Positions 36,281 to 46,313 of a stretch of DNA of 64,000 nt are shown one piece after another. The stretch comes from CAWCDJ01 sp963796675 (GTDB lineage: Bacteria; Acidobacteriota; Terriglobia; Bryobacterales; Bryobacteraceae): NCBI GenBank assembly GCA_963796675.1, contig CAWCMS010000005.1, positions 124,001-188,000 of the forward strand, given 5' to 3'. Position 1 is the stretch's first letter; every line of letters begins with the position of its first letter. The notes below the pieces were generated by a model. That model was not told the origin of the DNA, ran no database searches, and saw nothing but the letters and a program-made list of their open reading frames with translations. The position numbers and the translations under genes were made by a program.

Positions 36281-37523
36281 CTAAAGCACCCGGCCGCCGC
36301 CAATATACACGGCACGTGCCGTATCGCGGCCGAAAAAGTATGCCAGCTCGCGATAGTCGCCCGCGTCGTGGATCGCAAAATCCGCTCGCTTTCCCGGTTC
36401 GAGAGAACCGAGTTCACCGCCGCGATTCAAACTGTATGCGGCGTTGATAGTGGCGGCGGTAATCGATTCGGCCGCCGTCAGCTTCATCTGCGTCGCCGCC
36501 AGCGACAGCACCATCGGCATCGAGGCCGTCGGCGAGGAGCCGGGGTTGAAGTCGGTGGCAAGCACGATGGCGAGGCCGCGTTCGATCATTGCACGCGCGT
36601 CGGGATAGCGCCGGAGGCCCAGCGCATAGACCGACGCAGGCAGCAGCACCGGCTGCACGCCCGCGGCGGCCAGCGCGGCAAAACCCTCGGCCCCCGTGGC
36701 TTCGAGATGATCGGCCGTGGCGGCACCAACTTCGGCGGCGAGCCGCGAACCTTCCCCCGCGGTGAACTGGTCCGCATGAATGCGGATGCCGAGCCCCGCG
36801 CGGCGCGCGGCATCCACTACCGTGCGGGCCTGCTCGAAGGGAAACACGTTCGGCTCGCAGAACACGTCGCAGAATTCCGCGAGCCCTTCGCTCGCTACCT
36901 CCGGAATCATCTCGCGGGCAACGTGCTCCACGTAATCATCGATCCTTCCGCGAAACTCGTCGGGCACCTCGTGCGCACCCAGGAAGGTCGGTACCATCCT
37001 CAGGCTGCCTTCGGCGCTGAGCGTACGGATCACACGCAGGATTTTCAGCTCGGCTTCGAGCGAAAGACCATATCCGGATTTCGCCTCAATGGTGGTGGTG
37101 CCGCCGCGCAGGAACCACTCCCGGTAGCGGCGAGCGCTGGCAGCCAGGTCCTTTTCCGAAGCCGCGCGCGTCCGGCGGACCGTCTCGCGAATACCACCGC
37201 CGCGGGCCGCGATCTCCGCGTAGCTTACGCCCTGGTTCCGTTCTTCGAATTCGTCTGCGCGGTTGCCTGCGAAGACCGGATGTGTATGGGCGTCCACAAA
37301 TCCCGGCAGCACGATCGCGCCCGCGGCGTCTACAATTTCCGCATCAGGCCCGAGCAGCAACTCGATCTGAGCCCGGGTTCCCGTGGCCTCAACGAGACCG
37401 TCGCGGACCAGCAGGGCGCCGTCTTCGATCACGCCCAGTTCGCTTGCAGTTCCGGCCCCGTGCGCGGACGCGCCGGACCAGCCATCGTCACCAGTTGGCC
37501 GGCGTTCCAGACGGCCAACTGGC

Positions 37524-37527
<4 letters not shown>
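36281..37527 (-). CDS. hutI: Imidazolonepropionase, frame broken by one base near its start
   Basis: An amidohydrolase opening the imidazolone ring in histidine degradation. The body is intact: IVLPGFVDAHTHPVFAGNRA (metal ligands HTH), GGTTTIEAKSGYGLS, FLGAHEVPDEFRG, IRIHADQFTAGEGSRLA and VLATDFNPGSSPTASMPMVL. The N-terminus VSQLAVWNAGQLVTMAGPAR, read from a GTG at 37527 overlapping the hutU stop as GTGA, is in another frame; adding one base near 37440-37444 joins them into about 415 residues, the normal size. Last gene of the hut unit. Confidence 0.88.
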
Positions 37528-39183
<1,656 letters not shown>

Positions 39184-39185
39184 CG

Positions 39186-40611
39186 TCAGGCTCCGAGAGA
39201 ATCATACCCCACGGCGGTCAACCTCGCCTCCACACTTTTGCGAAAAGCCTCGTCCTGAATCGATTCGAGATTGATCTTGACGTTCTCAAACACACCGGCC
39301 TTGGCCGCGGTGACCAGCGCTTTCGCCACTGCAAGGTCGGAACCGAAGCGCGCGGGTATTTCCAGGCGCTCCAGGCGGCCGAGCATCAGCGACGCCCGCT
39401 CCAGCACTTCGAGCGGCACCTCGGCGGCGCCGTGCAGCGCAACCTCCACGTAAGGCGCGCGCTCGTCCTTGGGACGCTTGTAGGCGGCCATCACCTGGTT
39501 GAACGCCTCGGCATCGCGATCGACGGCTTCGGTGAAGAAGCGGCGGTCTTCTTCGAACGGCGCCGGGATCCTGTTTCGAAAGACGCGTGACCATCGCTCC
39601 CAACGCCGCTGCCATTGCCGCCGCGGCCGCCGCGGCACTGCCGCCGCCCGGCGTCGCCGTGGGAGCGGCCAGCGCGTCCAGAAACTCGGGCAGACCGCTG
39701 CGCGCCGCCAGCGCCTGCTCGATCCGATTCTCGAGCACCAGTTCCGGCCGGAAATTCTCGAACCGCAGGAAGTATTCGGCCGATATCTCGATGGCCTTCC
39801 GCGGAATCAGTCCGACGATCTCGCTGCCCACCACCGGCACACCATAGCGTTCGGCCTCGCGGCGTACCGTTTCGAACACCAGGTGCATGGGCGTCTGCTC
39901 GAAATCCGTCAGATTGATCGACACCTGCGCCAGGTTGCGCGAGCCCAGCATGACGCCCATCGATTTCACAAAGCGGAAGCCGCCGTTCGAAAAGCGAATC
40001 GTCCTGGCGATCTTCTTGGCGATCGAGACGTCCGGCGTCCCCAGGTTCACGTTGTAAGCGATGAGGAATTTGCGCGCGCCGGTCACCACCGCGCCGGCGG
40101 TCGGATGGCACACGGGTTCCCCGATATCCGGATTGCGCTCGGGAACCGTGCCCATCTCTTTCAGCAGTGCTTCGAACTGCCCGCGCCGGATGTTTTCGAG
40201 GTTGGTGCGCTCCGGCCGCCGCGCCGCGGCTTCGTACAGATACACCGGCACCCGCAGCTTCTCCCAGATCTCGCGCCCCACGCGCTCCGCCAGGCGGACG
40301 CACTCCTCCACGGTTACGCCTTCGATGGGGATGAACGGCACCACGTCGGCCGCCCCGATGCGCGGATGCGCGCCCTGGTGCTGCGTCAGGTCGATGATGG
40401 CCGCGGCCTTCTCCACCGCGCGAAACGCCGCCGCGGCCACTGCTTCCGGCGGACCCACGAACGTCAGGACTGAGCGGTTATGGTCCGCATCGGACTCGCG
40501 ATCGAGCAGTACCACGTCCGGCATCGACAGGATCGCCTGCTCGATGGCCTCGATTTTCGCGCCGTCGCGGCCTTCGGAAAAGTTCGGAACGCACTCTACC
40601 AGTTGTCGCAC
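39186..40611 (-). CDS. ftcD: Fused glutamate formimidoyltransferase/formimidoyltetrahydrofolate cyclodeaminase, frame broken by one base
   Basis: Two domains: residues about 1-300 are the formimidoyltransferase (VECVPNFSEGRDGAKIEAIE, DADHNRSVLTFVGPPEAV, HQGAHPRIGAADVVPFIPIE with the catalytic His, NLGTPDVSIAKKIARTIR), then the cyclodeaminase (TPGGGSAAAAAAAMAAALGA and DRRFFTEAVDRDAEAFNQVM). An extra G near 39563-39564 shifts the frame at DP-APFEEDRR; repaired length is 474 residues, close to known fused enzymes. The last 110 residues follow in the other frame. It ends histidine degradation by moving the formimino group to tetrahydrofolate. First gene of the hut unit; no hutH is in the window. 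Confidence 0.88.
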
Positions 40612-40634
40612 GGGGCCATTCTAGCAATCGGTCC

Positions 40635-42020
40635 TCAGGCGCGGCGACCGGCACGGTAGATCAGGACACCGGCCAGATTGCTAAAAATCACGACCGCCGA
40701 GATGCGGGCCGCATATCCGATGCGGCTCACCACGTCGACAATCGGCACCACCGAAACCAGCAGGCTGACGAGGCTCGCCCCCAGGCCCGCAGCCGCCGCG
40801 ACCTTGAGCCATAGCGGCAACTCCGCGCGGAAGGCCCGCGAGCCGAACAGAGGCAGCGCAAACAGCGCACAGTAGGTGATGGCATAGTGGACAATCGACG
40901 CCGCCGAGAGCAACTGGCTGGCCTCCTGTTCGCGGACCCCGAGCATACTCAGCACGATGAACCCCATCACCAGCGCGGCCACGAACCAGATCGAGTTCAC
41001 CGGTGTGCGATACCGCGGATGGAGCTGCGTGAGCCACTGCGGCGCCAGATGGTCCCAGCCCGCGGCAAGCGGCAGGCGCGTGATCCCCGTGAAGAGCAGG
41101 CTGGCCGCCGCCACGGCGCGCGCAATCAGCAGAAAGATGGCGAACGGCACGGCCCATGAGACTGCACCCATGGCCGCACGAAACGTTTGTGGAATCGGGC
41201 CGACGACATTGATCGGCTGATTGCCCAGGAACGTCTCCACCGAGCTTGTGCCCAGAATGAACATCAGCGCGATGATCGGCGCCGAGATGATGACCGATTG
41301 TCCGATCGTGCGCGAGGCCGAGCGGCATTCGCCCGCCAGGATGGCCACATATTCGAATCCGGAGAGCGCCCCCACTGTCATCTGTCCGAAGATTGCCAGG
41401 CTGAACAGGCTCGGCCGCGGCGGCGCCCACGGGAACGCATCGAAGTGCGCGATCGACCCGCGCCACAGCGCCCACAGCGGCAGGCCCAGCAGAATCACGT
41501 AAGCCGTGAGGATCATGACGGTCCCGCCGTTATGCAGCCACTTGCCGATCTCGAGGCCGCGGATCGCCACCAGCAGGATCGCCAGCATCACCACGCCCGT
41601 GATCGCAAACGTCGCCAGGCGGCTGGCCGGAAGCCAGGCGAGCGACGGCCCTCCCATGAAGGAAATATCCGTGGGAATCACGAAGATAATCGATCCGCTC
41701 GAAGCGATCGCGTATACCCAGAGGTTCCACGCTGCCAGAAAGCCCGCCATTTCGCCGTATCCGGCCTTGGCCCATTGATAGAGCCCGCCTTCGAGCGGCA
41801 TCCGGCGGTTGAGTTGGATCACCACGGCCGCCAGCGGCAGGTAGAACGTCGCCATGGCGCCCAGCCAGAACGCGACGTGCGCGCGGCCGAGTTTCGCCGC
41901 AATCCCGACCCACGACGAGCCCACCACGCAGAGCACCTGCGCCAGAACCAGATCGCGCAGACCGAGTTCCCTGCGAAGACTCCTCTCCTGAATCTGGGCG
42001 GCGTCGGGTTCGCCTGTCAC
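40635..42020 (-). CDS. APC-superfamily permease
   Basis: A 461-residue protein with about 12 helices and the same layout as the permease at 12758-14134: LRRELGLRDLVLAQVLCVVG, LNRRMPLEGGLYQWAKAGYG, VGALSGFEYVAILAGECRSA and ITRLPLAAGWDHLAPQWLTQ. It ends 24 bases before the hut operon's first gene and reads in the same direction, so it could import histidine or urocanate; that is inference from position only. A divergent start at 42020 faces the hydrogenase maturation genes. Confidence 0.85.
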   Translation of the reverse strand: MTGEPDAAQIQERSLRRELGLRDLVLAQVLCVVGSSWVGIAAKLGRAHVAFWLGAMATFYLPLAAVVIQLNRRMPLEGGLYQWAKAGYGEMAGFLAAWNLWVYAIASSGSIIFVIPTDISFMGGPSLAWLPASRLATFAITGVVMLAILLVAIRGLEIGKWLHNGGTVMILTAYVILLGLPLWALWRGSIAHFDAFPWAPPRPSLFSLAIFGQMTVGALSGFEYVAILAGECRSASRTIGQSVIISAPIIALMFILGTSSVETFLGNQPINVVGPIPQTFRAAMGAVSWAVPFAIFLLIARAVAAASLLFTGITRLPLAAGWDHLAPQWLTQLHPRYRTPVNSIWFVAALVMGFIVLSMLGVREQEASQLLSAASIVHYAITYCALFALPLFGSRAFRAELPLWLKVAAAAGLGASLVSLLVSVVPIVDVVSRIGYAARISAVVIFSNLAGVLIYRAGRRA

Positions 42021-42116
42021 GGTCCATCAATCATCGCATAACGTATTTGGCGGCACATCGCGATTGCATAAAATCGCGCCATCCACGGGCTCCGGCACTA
42101 TGATGAGAGTGCTGTC

Positions 42117-42380
42117 ATGTGCCTTGCCATCCCTGGGAAGATCGTCGAGTTTCATGAGAAGCACGGCGTGAAGATGTCGAAGGTGGATTTCGGCGGAATC
42201 ACGCGCGAGGCCTGCCTCGAATACCTGCCGGATGCTCAGCTGGGCGACTACGTGCTCGTGCACGTAGGCTTCGCCATCAGCAAGGTCGACGAAGAGGAAG
42301 CCGCACGCACGTACCGCTGCCTCGAAGAGTTGGATCAACTCGGCGAGCTCCAGCAGGAGACCGGCGATGAAGTACCTTGA
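42117..42380 (+). CDS. hypC: [NiFe]-hydrogenase maturation chaperone HypC
   Basis: An 87-residue protein starting MCLAIPGKIVEF, where Cys2 is the invariant ligand used to carry the Fe(CN)2CO unit. The following VDFGGITREACLEYLPDAQL and GDYVLVHVGFAISKVDEEEA are family-typical. HypC shuttles the iron centre from HypD to the large-subunit precursor. The gene overlaps hypD by 14 bases. It is the first gene of the hydrogenase locus; the 96-bp gap upstream, shared with a divergent permease, must hold the promoter. Confidence 0.96.
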   Translation: MCLAIPGKIVEFHEKHGVKMSKVDFGGITREACLEYLPDAQLGDYVLVHVGFAISKVDEEEAARTYRCLEELDQLGELQQETGDEVP

Positions 42381-43476
42381 CGAGTACCGCGACGGCCGAA
42401 TCGCCGCGAAGCTGGTGGACGAAATCCGGCGCACGGTTACGAGACCGTGGGTTCTGATGGAAGTCTGCGGCGGGCAGACGCACTCGATCGTGAAGTATGG
42501 GCTCGATTATCTGCTGCCGCGTGAGATCGAACTGGTGCATGGCCCCGGCTGTCCGGTGTGCGTCACGCCGCTCGACATGATCGACCGCGCGCACGCCATC
42601 GCGCGCCGTCCGGATGTGATCTTCTGCTCGTTCGGCGACATGCTGCGCGTGCCCGGCTCCGACGGCGACCTGTTCCAGGTCCGCGCCGCCGGCGGAAACG
42701 TGAAGATCGTCTACTCGCCGATGGATTGCCTGCGGATCGCGCGCGAGAACCCGGATCGCAAGGTGGTGTTCTTCGCCATCGGCTTCGAAACCACCGCGCC
42801 GGCTAACGCCATGGCGGTCTCTCAGGCCAAAGCTCTGGGGCTGCGCAACTTTTCACTGCTGGTTTCCCATGTGATGGTGCCGCCTTCGATGACCGGAATC
42901 CTGCAATCGCCCGAGAACCGCGTGCAGGGCTTCTTGGGCCCCGGACATGTGTGCGCCGTGGTGGGCTGGCACGAATACGAGCCCATCGCGGCGCGCTACC
43001 GGGTGCCGATCGTCATCACGGGCTTCGAGCCCATCGATCTGCTGGAGGGGGTCCTGCTGACGGTCCGACAGCTCGAACAGGGGCGGGCCGAGGTCGAAAA
43101 CCAGTACGCCCGCGCCGTGAGCCGGGAAGGCAATGTCGCCGCGCGGCAGATGATTGCGCGCGTGTTCGATGTCGCCGACCGCAGCTGGCGCGGCATCGGC
43201 ATCATCCCCAAGAGTGGCTACAGACTCAGTTACGAATTCCGCGATTTCGACGCCGACCGCATCTTCGAAGTGGAGAGCATCTGCACGCGCGAACCGGCAG
43301 TCTGCATCAGCGGACAGGTGCTCCGCGGGTTGAAGAAACCGAACCAGTGCCCGGCCTTCGGAACCGAATGTACGCCGCAGACGCCGCTCGGCGCCACGAT
43401 GGTCTCCGCGGAGGGCGCCTGTGCGGCCTACTACAATTACGGCCGCCACCTGGTGTCGATCGGGGCGGAGGTGTAG
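42367..43476 (+). CDS. hypD: [NiFe]-hydrogenase maturation protein HypD
   Basis: A 369-residue iron-sulfur protein that is the scaffold for Fe(CN)2CO assembly. Clear motifs: WVLMEVCGGQTHSIVKYG (GGQTH; the CxGxTH thiol motif), HGPGCPVCVTPLDMID, FCSFGDMLRVPGS, FAIGFETTAPANAMAV and the C-terminal iron-sulfur cysteines in CPAFGTECTPQTPLGATMV followed by EGACAAYYNYGR. Length is normal. It overlaps hypC and precedes the SIS gene by 2 bases. Confidence 0.96.
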   Translation: MKYLDEYRDGRIAAKLVDEIRRTVTRPWVLMEVCGGQTHSIVKYGLDYLLPREIELVHGPGCPVCVTPLDMIDRAHAIARRPDVIFCSFGDMLRVPGSDGDLFQVRAAGGNVKIVYSPMDCLRIARENPDRKVVFFAIGFETTAPANAMAVSQAKALGLRNFSLLVSHVMVPPSMTGILQSPENRVQGFLGPGHVCAVVGWHEYEPIAARYRVPIVITGFEPIDLLEGVLLTVRQLEQGRAEVENQYARAVSREGNVAARQMIARVFDVADRSWRGIGIIPKSGYRLSYEFRDFDADRIFEVESICTREPAVCISGQVLRGLKKPNQCPAFGTECTPQTPLGATMVSAEGACAAYYNYGRHLVSIGAEV

Positions 43477-43478
43477 CG

Positions 43479-44093
43479 ATGCAGGCCGCGGGCGCGATGT
43501 CATCGGCAGCCTTCAGGAACTCCGTGCTGCGCAAGTGCCGCGAGAGCGCCGAGATGAAGGAGCGGTTCTTCGAAGCGAACGCCACGACGCTCGAAGAGGT
43601 CTGTTCGCGCGCGGCCAAAGCTCTCGCGGCGGGCGGCCAGATCTTCGTCATGGGCAATGGGGGAAGCTCCTGCGACGCGCTGCACGCCGCCGTCGAATTC
43701 GTGCATCCCATCATCGAGAAGCGCCGCGCCTTTCCCGCCCGTGCGCTTGCCTGCGACGCCGCGCTGCTCACCGCCATCGGCAACGACAGCGATTTTTCCC
43801 AGACGTTCTCGGAACAGATTCGTCTATTCGGACGGCCCGGCGATATCGCGCTCGGCATCTCCACCAGCGGCATGTCGGCCAACGTCAACTACGGGCTGCG
43901 CGCGGCCCGCGAGATCGGCATGCTGACCATCGGCTTCTCCGGCAAGGATGGGGGCCGCACCAAAGAGATCGCGGAGTATTGCCTGACGGTGCCTTCCTTC
44001 AGCATCCATCGCATTCAGGAAGTGCACACGACCCTGCTCCACGTAATGTGGGACATGATCCATGTCGTGCTGGGGGAAGAGGACATCATCTAG
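43479..44093 (+). CDS. SIS-domain protein, phosphoheptose-isomerase-like, in hydrogenase maturation cluster
   Basis: A 204-residue protein of the sugar isomerase (SIS) family. It starts MQAAGAMSSAAFRNS at 43479, 2 bases after hypD; ATG 43497 is an alternative. Motifs: GGQIFVMGNGGSSCDALHAA (GNGGS loop), LTAIGNDSDFSQTFSEQI and DIALGISTSGMSANVNYGLR (STSG loop). It matches the GmhA/DiaA type rather than KpsF. The zinc-site pattern of true GmhA is partly kept (His in DALHAA; Glu in IRLFGRPGDI region not obvious). Placed between hypD and hypE, a job in hydrogenase maturation or regulation is likelier than LPS heptose synthesis; unproven. Confidence 0.8.
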   Translation: MQAAGAMSSAAFRNSVLRKCRESAEMKERFFEANATTLEEVCSRAAKALAAGGQIFVMGNGGSSCDALHAAVEFVHPIIEKRRAFPARALACDAALLTAIGNDSDFSQTFSEQIRLFGRPGDIALGISTSGMSANVNYGLRAAREIGMLTIGFSGKDGGRTKEIAEYCLTVPSFSIHRIQEVHTTLLHVMWDMIHVVLGEEDII

Positions 44094-44096
44094 CCC

Positions 44097-45143
44097 ATGG
44101 GACAAAGCTTCGCTCTTTCCTGCCCCCTGCCGCTCTCGCGCCACCCGAACATCGTGATGGGCCACGGCAGCGGAGGGCGCCTCACCGCGCAGCTCATTCG
44201 CGATCTGTTTCTCCCGGCCTTCGATAATCCCCTGCTGCGCGGCATGGAAGACCAGGCCGTCATCGGCATCAACGGCTCGCGCGTGGCATTCACTACCGAT
44301 TCGTTCGTGGTGACGCCACTATTCTTTCCCGGCGGCAATATCGGCGAGCTCGCGGTGAACGGTACCGTCAACGACCTGGCGATGGGCGGCGCCGTTCCGC
44401 TGTGCCTCTCGGCGGCCTTCATCCTGGAAGAAGGATTGCCCATGGCGGAGCTCTCGCGCGTGGTGGGTGCAATGGCCGCCGCGGCGGCTGCCGCGGGCGT
44501 CGCCATCGTGACCGGCGATACCAAAGTGGTCAACCGGAACTCGGCCGATAAGCTGTTTGTCACTACCACCGGCATCGGCCTCGTGCCGGAGGGTGTCACG
44601 ATCTCCGCTGCCCGCGCGCGGCCGGGCGACGTGGTCATTCTCAGCGGCACCATCGCGGACCACGGTATGGCGGTGCTTGCCGTCCGCGAGGGCCTCGACC
44701 TCGAAGGCCGGATCCTCTCGGACACACAGCCGCTGCATCGACTTTCCGCCACTATGCTTGGCGCCGGAGAGGTGCACACCATGCGCGACCCCACACGTGG
44801 GGGCCTGGCGGCTTCCCTCTGTGAAATCGCCGCATCGTCCGGAATCGGCGTGGAAATCGACGCACGCGCAGTTCCAGTCCGCGAAGAAGTCAAGGGCGCC
44901 TGCGAGTTGCTCGGCATCGACCCGCTCTTTGTGGCGAATGAAGGAAAACTCGTAGCCTTCGTGCATCCACAGCACGCAGAGAAGGTGCTCGCCGCCATGC
45001 AAGCCACCAGCGAAGGCCATGAAGCCGCGATCATCGGACGCGCGGTGGAGTCTCACTCCGGCGCGGTGGTCATGAAAACGGAGATCGGCGGCACTCGAAT
45101 CATCGACCTTCCTTTCAACGAGCAGTTACCCCGCATTTGTTAA
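44097..45143 (+). CDS. hypE: Hydrogenase maturation protein HypE
   Basis: A 348-residue AIRS-type ATPase that makes the thiocyanate donor of the hydrogenase cyanide ligands. N-terminal MGHGSGGRLTAQLIRDLFLP, AFTTDSFVVTPLFFPGGNIG, TVNDLAMGGAVPLCLSAAFI and MRDPTRGGLAASLCEIAASS are family hallmarks. The C-terminus ends exactly in PRIC, whose terminal Cys carries the carbamoyl/cyano group. Length is normal. It is followed by a 97-bp gap with an inverted repeat before the structural genes. Confidence 0.96.
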   Translation: MGQSFALSCPLPLSRHPNIVMGHGSGGRLTAQLIRDLFLPAFDNPLLRGMEDQAVIGINGSRVAFTTDSFVVTPLFFPGGNIGELAVNGTVNDLAMGGAVPLCLSAAFILEEGLPMAELSRVVGAMAAAAAAAGVAIVTGDTKVVNRNSADKLFVTTTGIGLVPEGVTISAARARPGDVVILSGTIADHGMAVLAVREGLDLEGRILSDTQPLHRLSATMLGAGEVHTMRDPTRGGLAASLCEIAASSGIGVEIDARAVPVREEVKGACELLGIDPLFVANEGKLVAFVHPQHAEKVLAAMQATSEGHEAAIIGRAVESHSGAVVMKTEIGGTRIIDLPFNEQLPRIC

Positions 45144-45144
45144 C

Positions 45145-45167
45145 CACTTACATTCCGCATGTAAGTG
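45145..45167. promoter_or_regulatory. Inverted repeat upstream of hydrogenase structural genes
   Basis: CACTTACAT (45145-45153) and ATGTAAGTG (45159-45167) form a perfect 9-bp palindrome with a 5-base spacer, 1 base after the hypE stop and 73 bases before the small-subunit start. No T-tract follows, so it fits an operator or RNA hairpin better than an intrinsic terminator. A TTGACT box (45193-45198) lies downstream without a convincing -10. Confidence 0.5.
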
Positions 45168-45240
45168 ACGTATCGTTCCACACCCGACTTTATTGACTCG
45201 ACCCTTACCGGGACACACACTGGGACTTAGGAGGGGCTCC

Positions 45241-46299
45241 ATGGCGGAACAGGCGTATGGAGGGCTGACTCGGCCCCCGGCAGTGAAGGAAGTCCACGTG
45301 CTCTGGATCACGGCGGGCTTGAGCTGCGACGGTGATTCGGTCTCGATCACAGCGGCCACGCAACCCAGTGTCGAAGATGTGGTGATGGGGGCAATTCCGG
45401 GGCTCCCCAAGGTCCACTTACACAATCCCGTCCTCGCCTACGAAGTGGGCGGCGACTTCATGAAGTACTGGTTCGAAGCCGAAAAGGGCCGCCTTGAACC
45501 GTTCGTACTAGTGGTAGAAGGGTCGATCCCGAACGAACGCGTGAAGCGGGAGGGCTATTGGGCGGCGCTCGGCACCAACCCGGAGACCGGCCAGCCGATC
45601 ACCACCTGCGAATGGATCGACCGGCTCGCTCCCAAGGCCACGGCCGTAATGGCCGCCGGCACCTGCGCCACCTACGGCGGCATCCACGCGATGCAGGGCA
45701 ATCCCACCGGCTGCATGGGCCTGGCGGATTATCTCGGCTGGAACTGGCGCTCGAAGGCCGGGCTGCCCATTGTCAACGTGCCGGGGTGCCCCGTCCAGCC
45801 CGATAACTTCATGGAGACGCTGCTCTATCTGCTCTTCCAACTCGCGGGCAAAGCCCCCATGATTCCGCTCGACGATCGACTGCGTCCGAAGTGGCTCTTC
45901 GAAATGACGGTGCACGAAGGCTGCGACCGCGGCGGCTTCTACGAACAGGGCCAGTTCACGCATGAATACGGCAAGCCGGAATGCCTGGTGAAGATCGGCT
46001 GCTGGGGTCCCGTGGTCAACTGCAATGTCACCAAACGCGGCTGGATGGCGGGAATCGGCGGCTGTCCCAACGTGGGCGGCATTTGTATCGGCTGCACGAT
46101 GCCGGGCTTCCCCGATAAGTTCATGCCGTTTATGGATATGCCCCCCGGCGCCAGGATTTCGTCCGATACGGCTTTTGCGTATGGCTCGGCCATTCGTGCG
46201 CTTCGTCACTTCACTAATTCCACCGCCAATAAGGAAACCAAGTGGCGGCATAAAGGCGACAAACTAACCACCGGCTACCAGCCGCGGACGTACGCATAG
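45241..46299 (+). CDS. hhyS: Group 1h [NiFe]-hydrogenase small subunit
   Basis: A 352-residue iron-sulfur subunit. A strong AGGAGGGG ribosome-binding site fixes ATG 45241. There is no twin-arginine leader, unlike most uptake hydrogenases. The first cluster motif reads LSCDGDSVS (Cys29, Asp32) where classical enzymes have CxxC, matching the three-Cys/one-Asp proximal cluster known in actinobacterial-type enzymes. Further ligands: MAAGTCATYGG, NVPGCPVQPDN, HEGCDRGGFYEQGQF, VKIGCWGPVVNCNVTKRGW and GGCPNVGGICIGCTMPGFPD. It passes electrons from the large subunit. Fifteen bases precede hhyL. Confidence 0.94.
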   Translation: MAEQAYGGLTRPPAVKEVHVLWITAGLSCDGDSVSITAATQPSVEDVVMGAIPGLPKVHLHNPVLAYEVGGDFMKYWFEAEKGRLEPFVLVVEGSIPNERVKREGYWAALGTNPETGQPITTCEWIDRLAPKATAVMAAGTCATYGGIHAMQGNPTGCMGLADYLGWNWRSKAGLPIVNVPGCPVQPDNFMETLLYLLFQLAGKAPMIPLDDRLRPKWLFEMTVHEGCDRGGFYEQGQFTHEYGKPECLVKIGCWGPVVNCNVTKRGWMAGIGGCPNVGGICIGCTMPGFPDKFMPFMDMPPGARISSDTAFAYGSAIRALRHFTNSTANKETKWRHKGDKLTTGYQPRTYA

Positions 46300-46313
46300 A
46301 AGGGAGATCTCGA

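Noticed and set aside
40635..42020. Permease assigned as a dedicated histidine/urocanate importer
   Set aside because: Position beside the hut genes is suggestive, but its closest relative in the window lies far from hut genes, so the substrate is left open.
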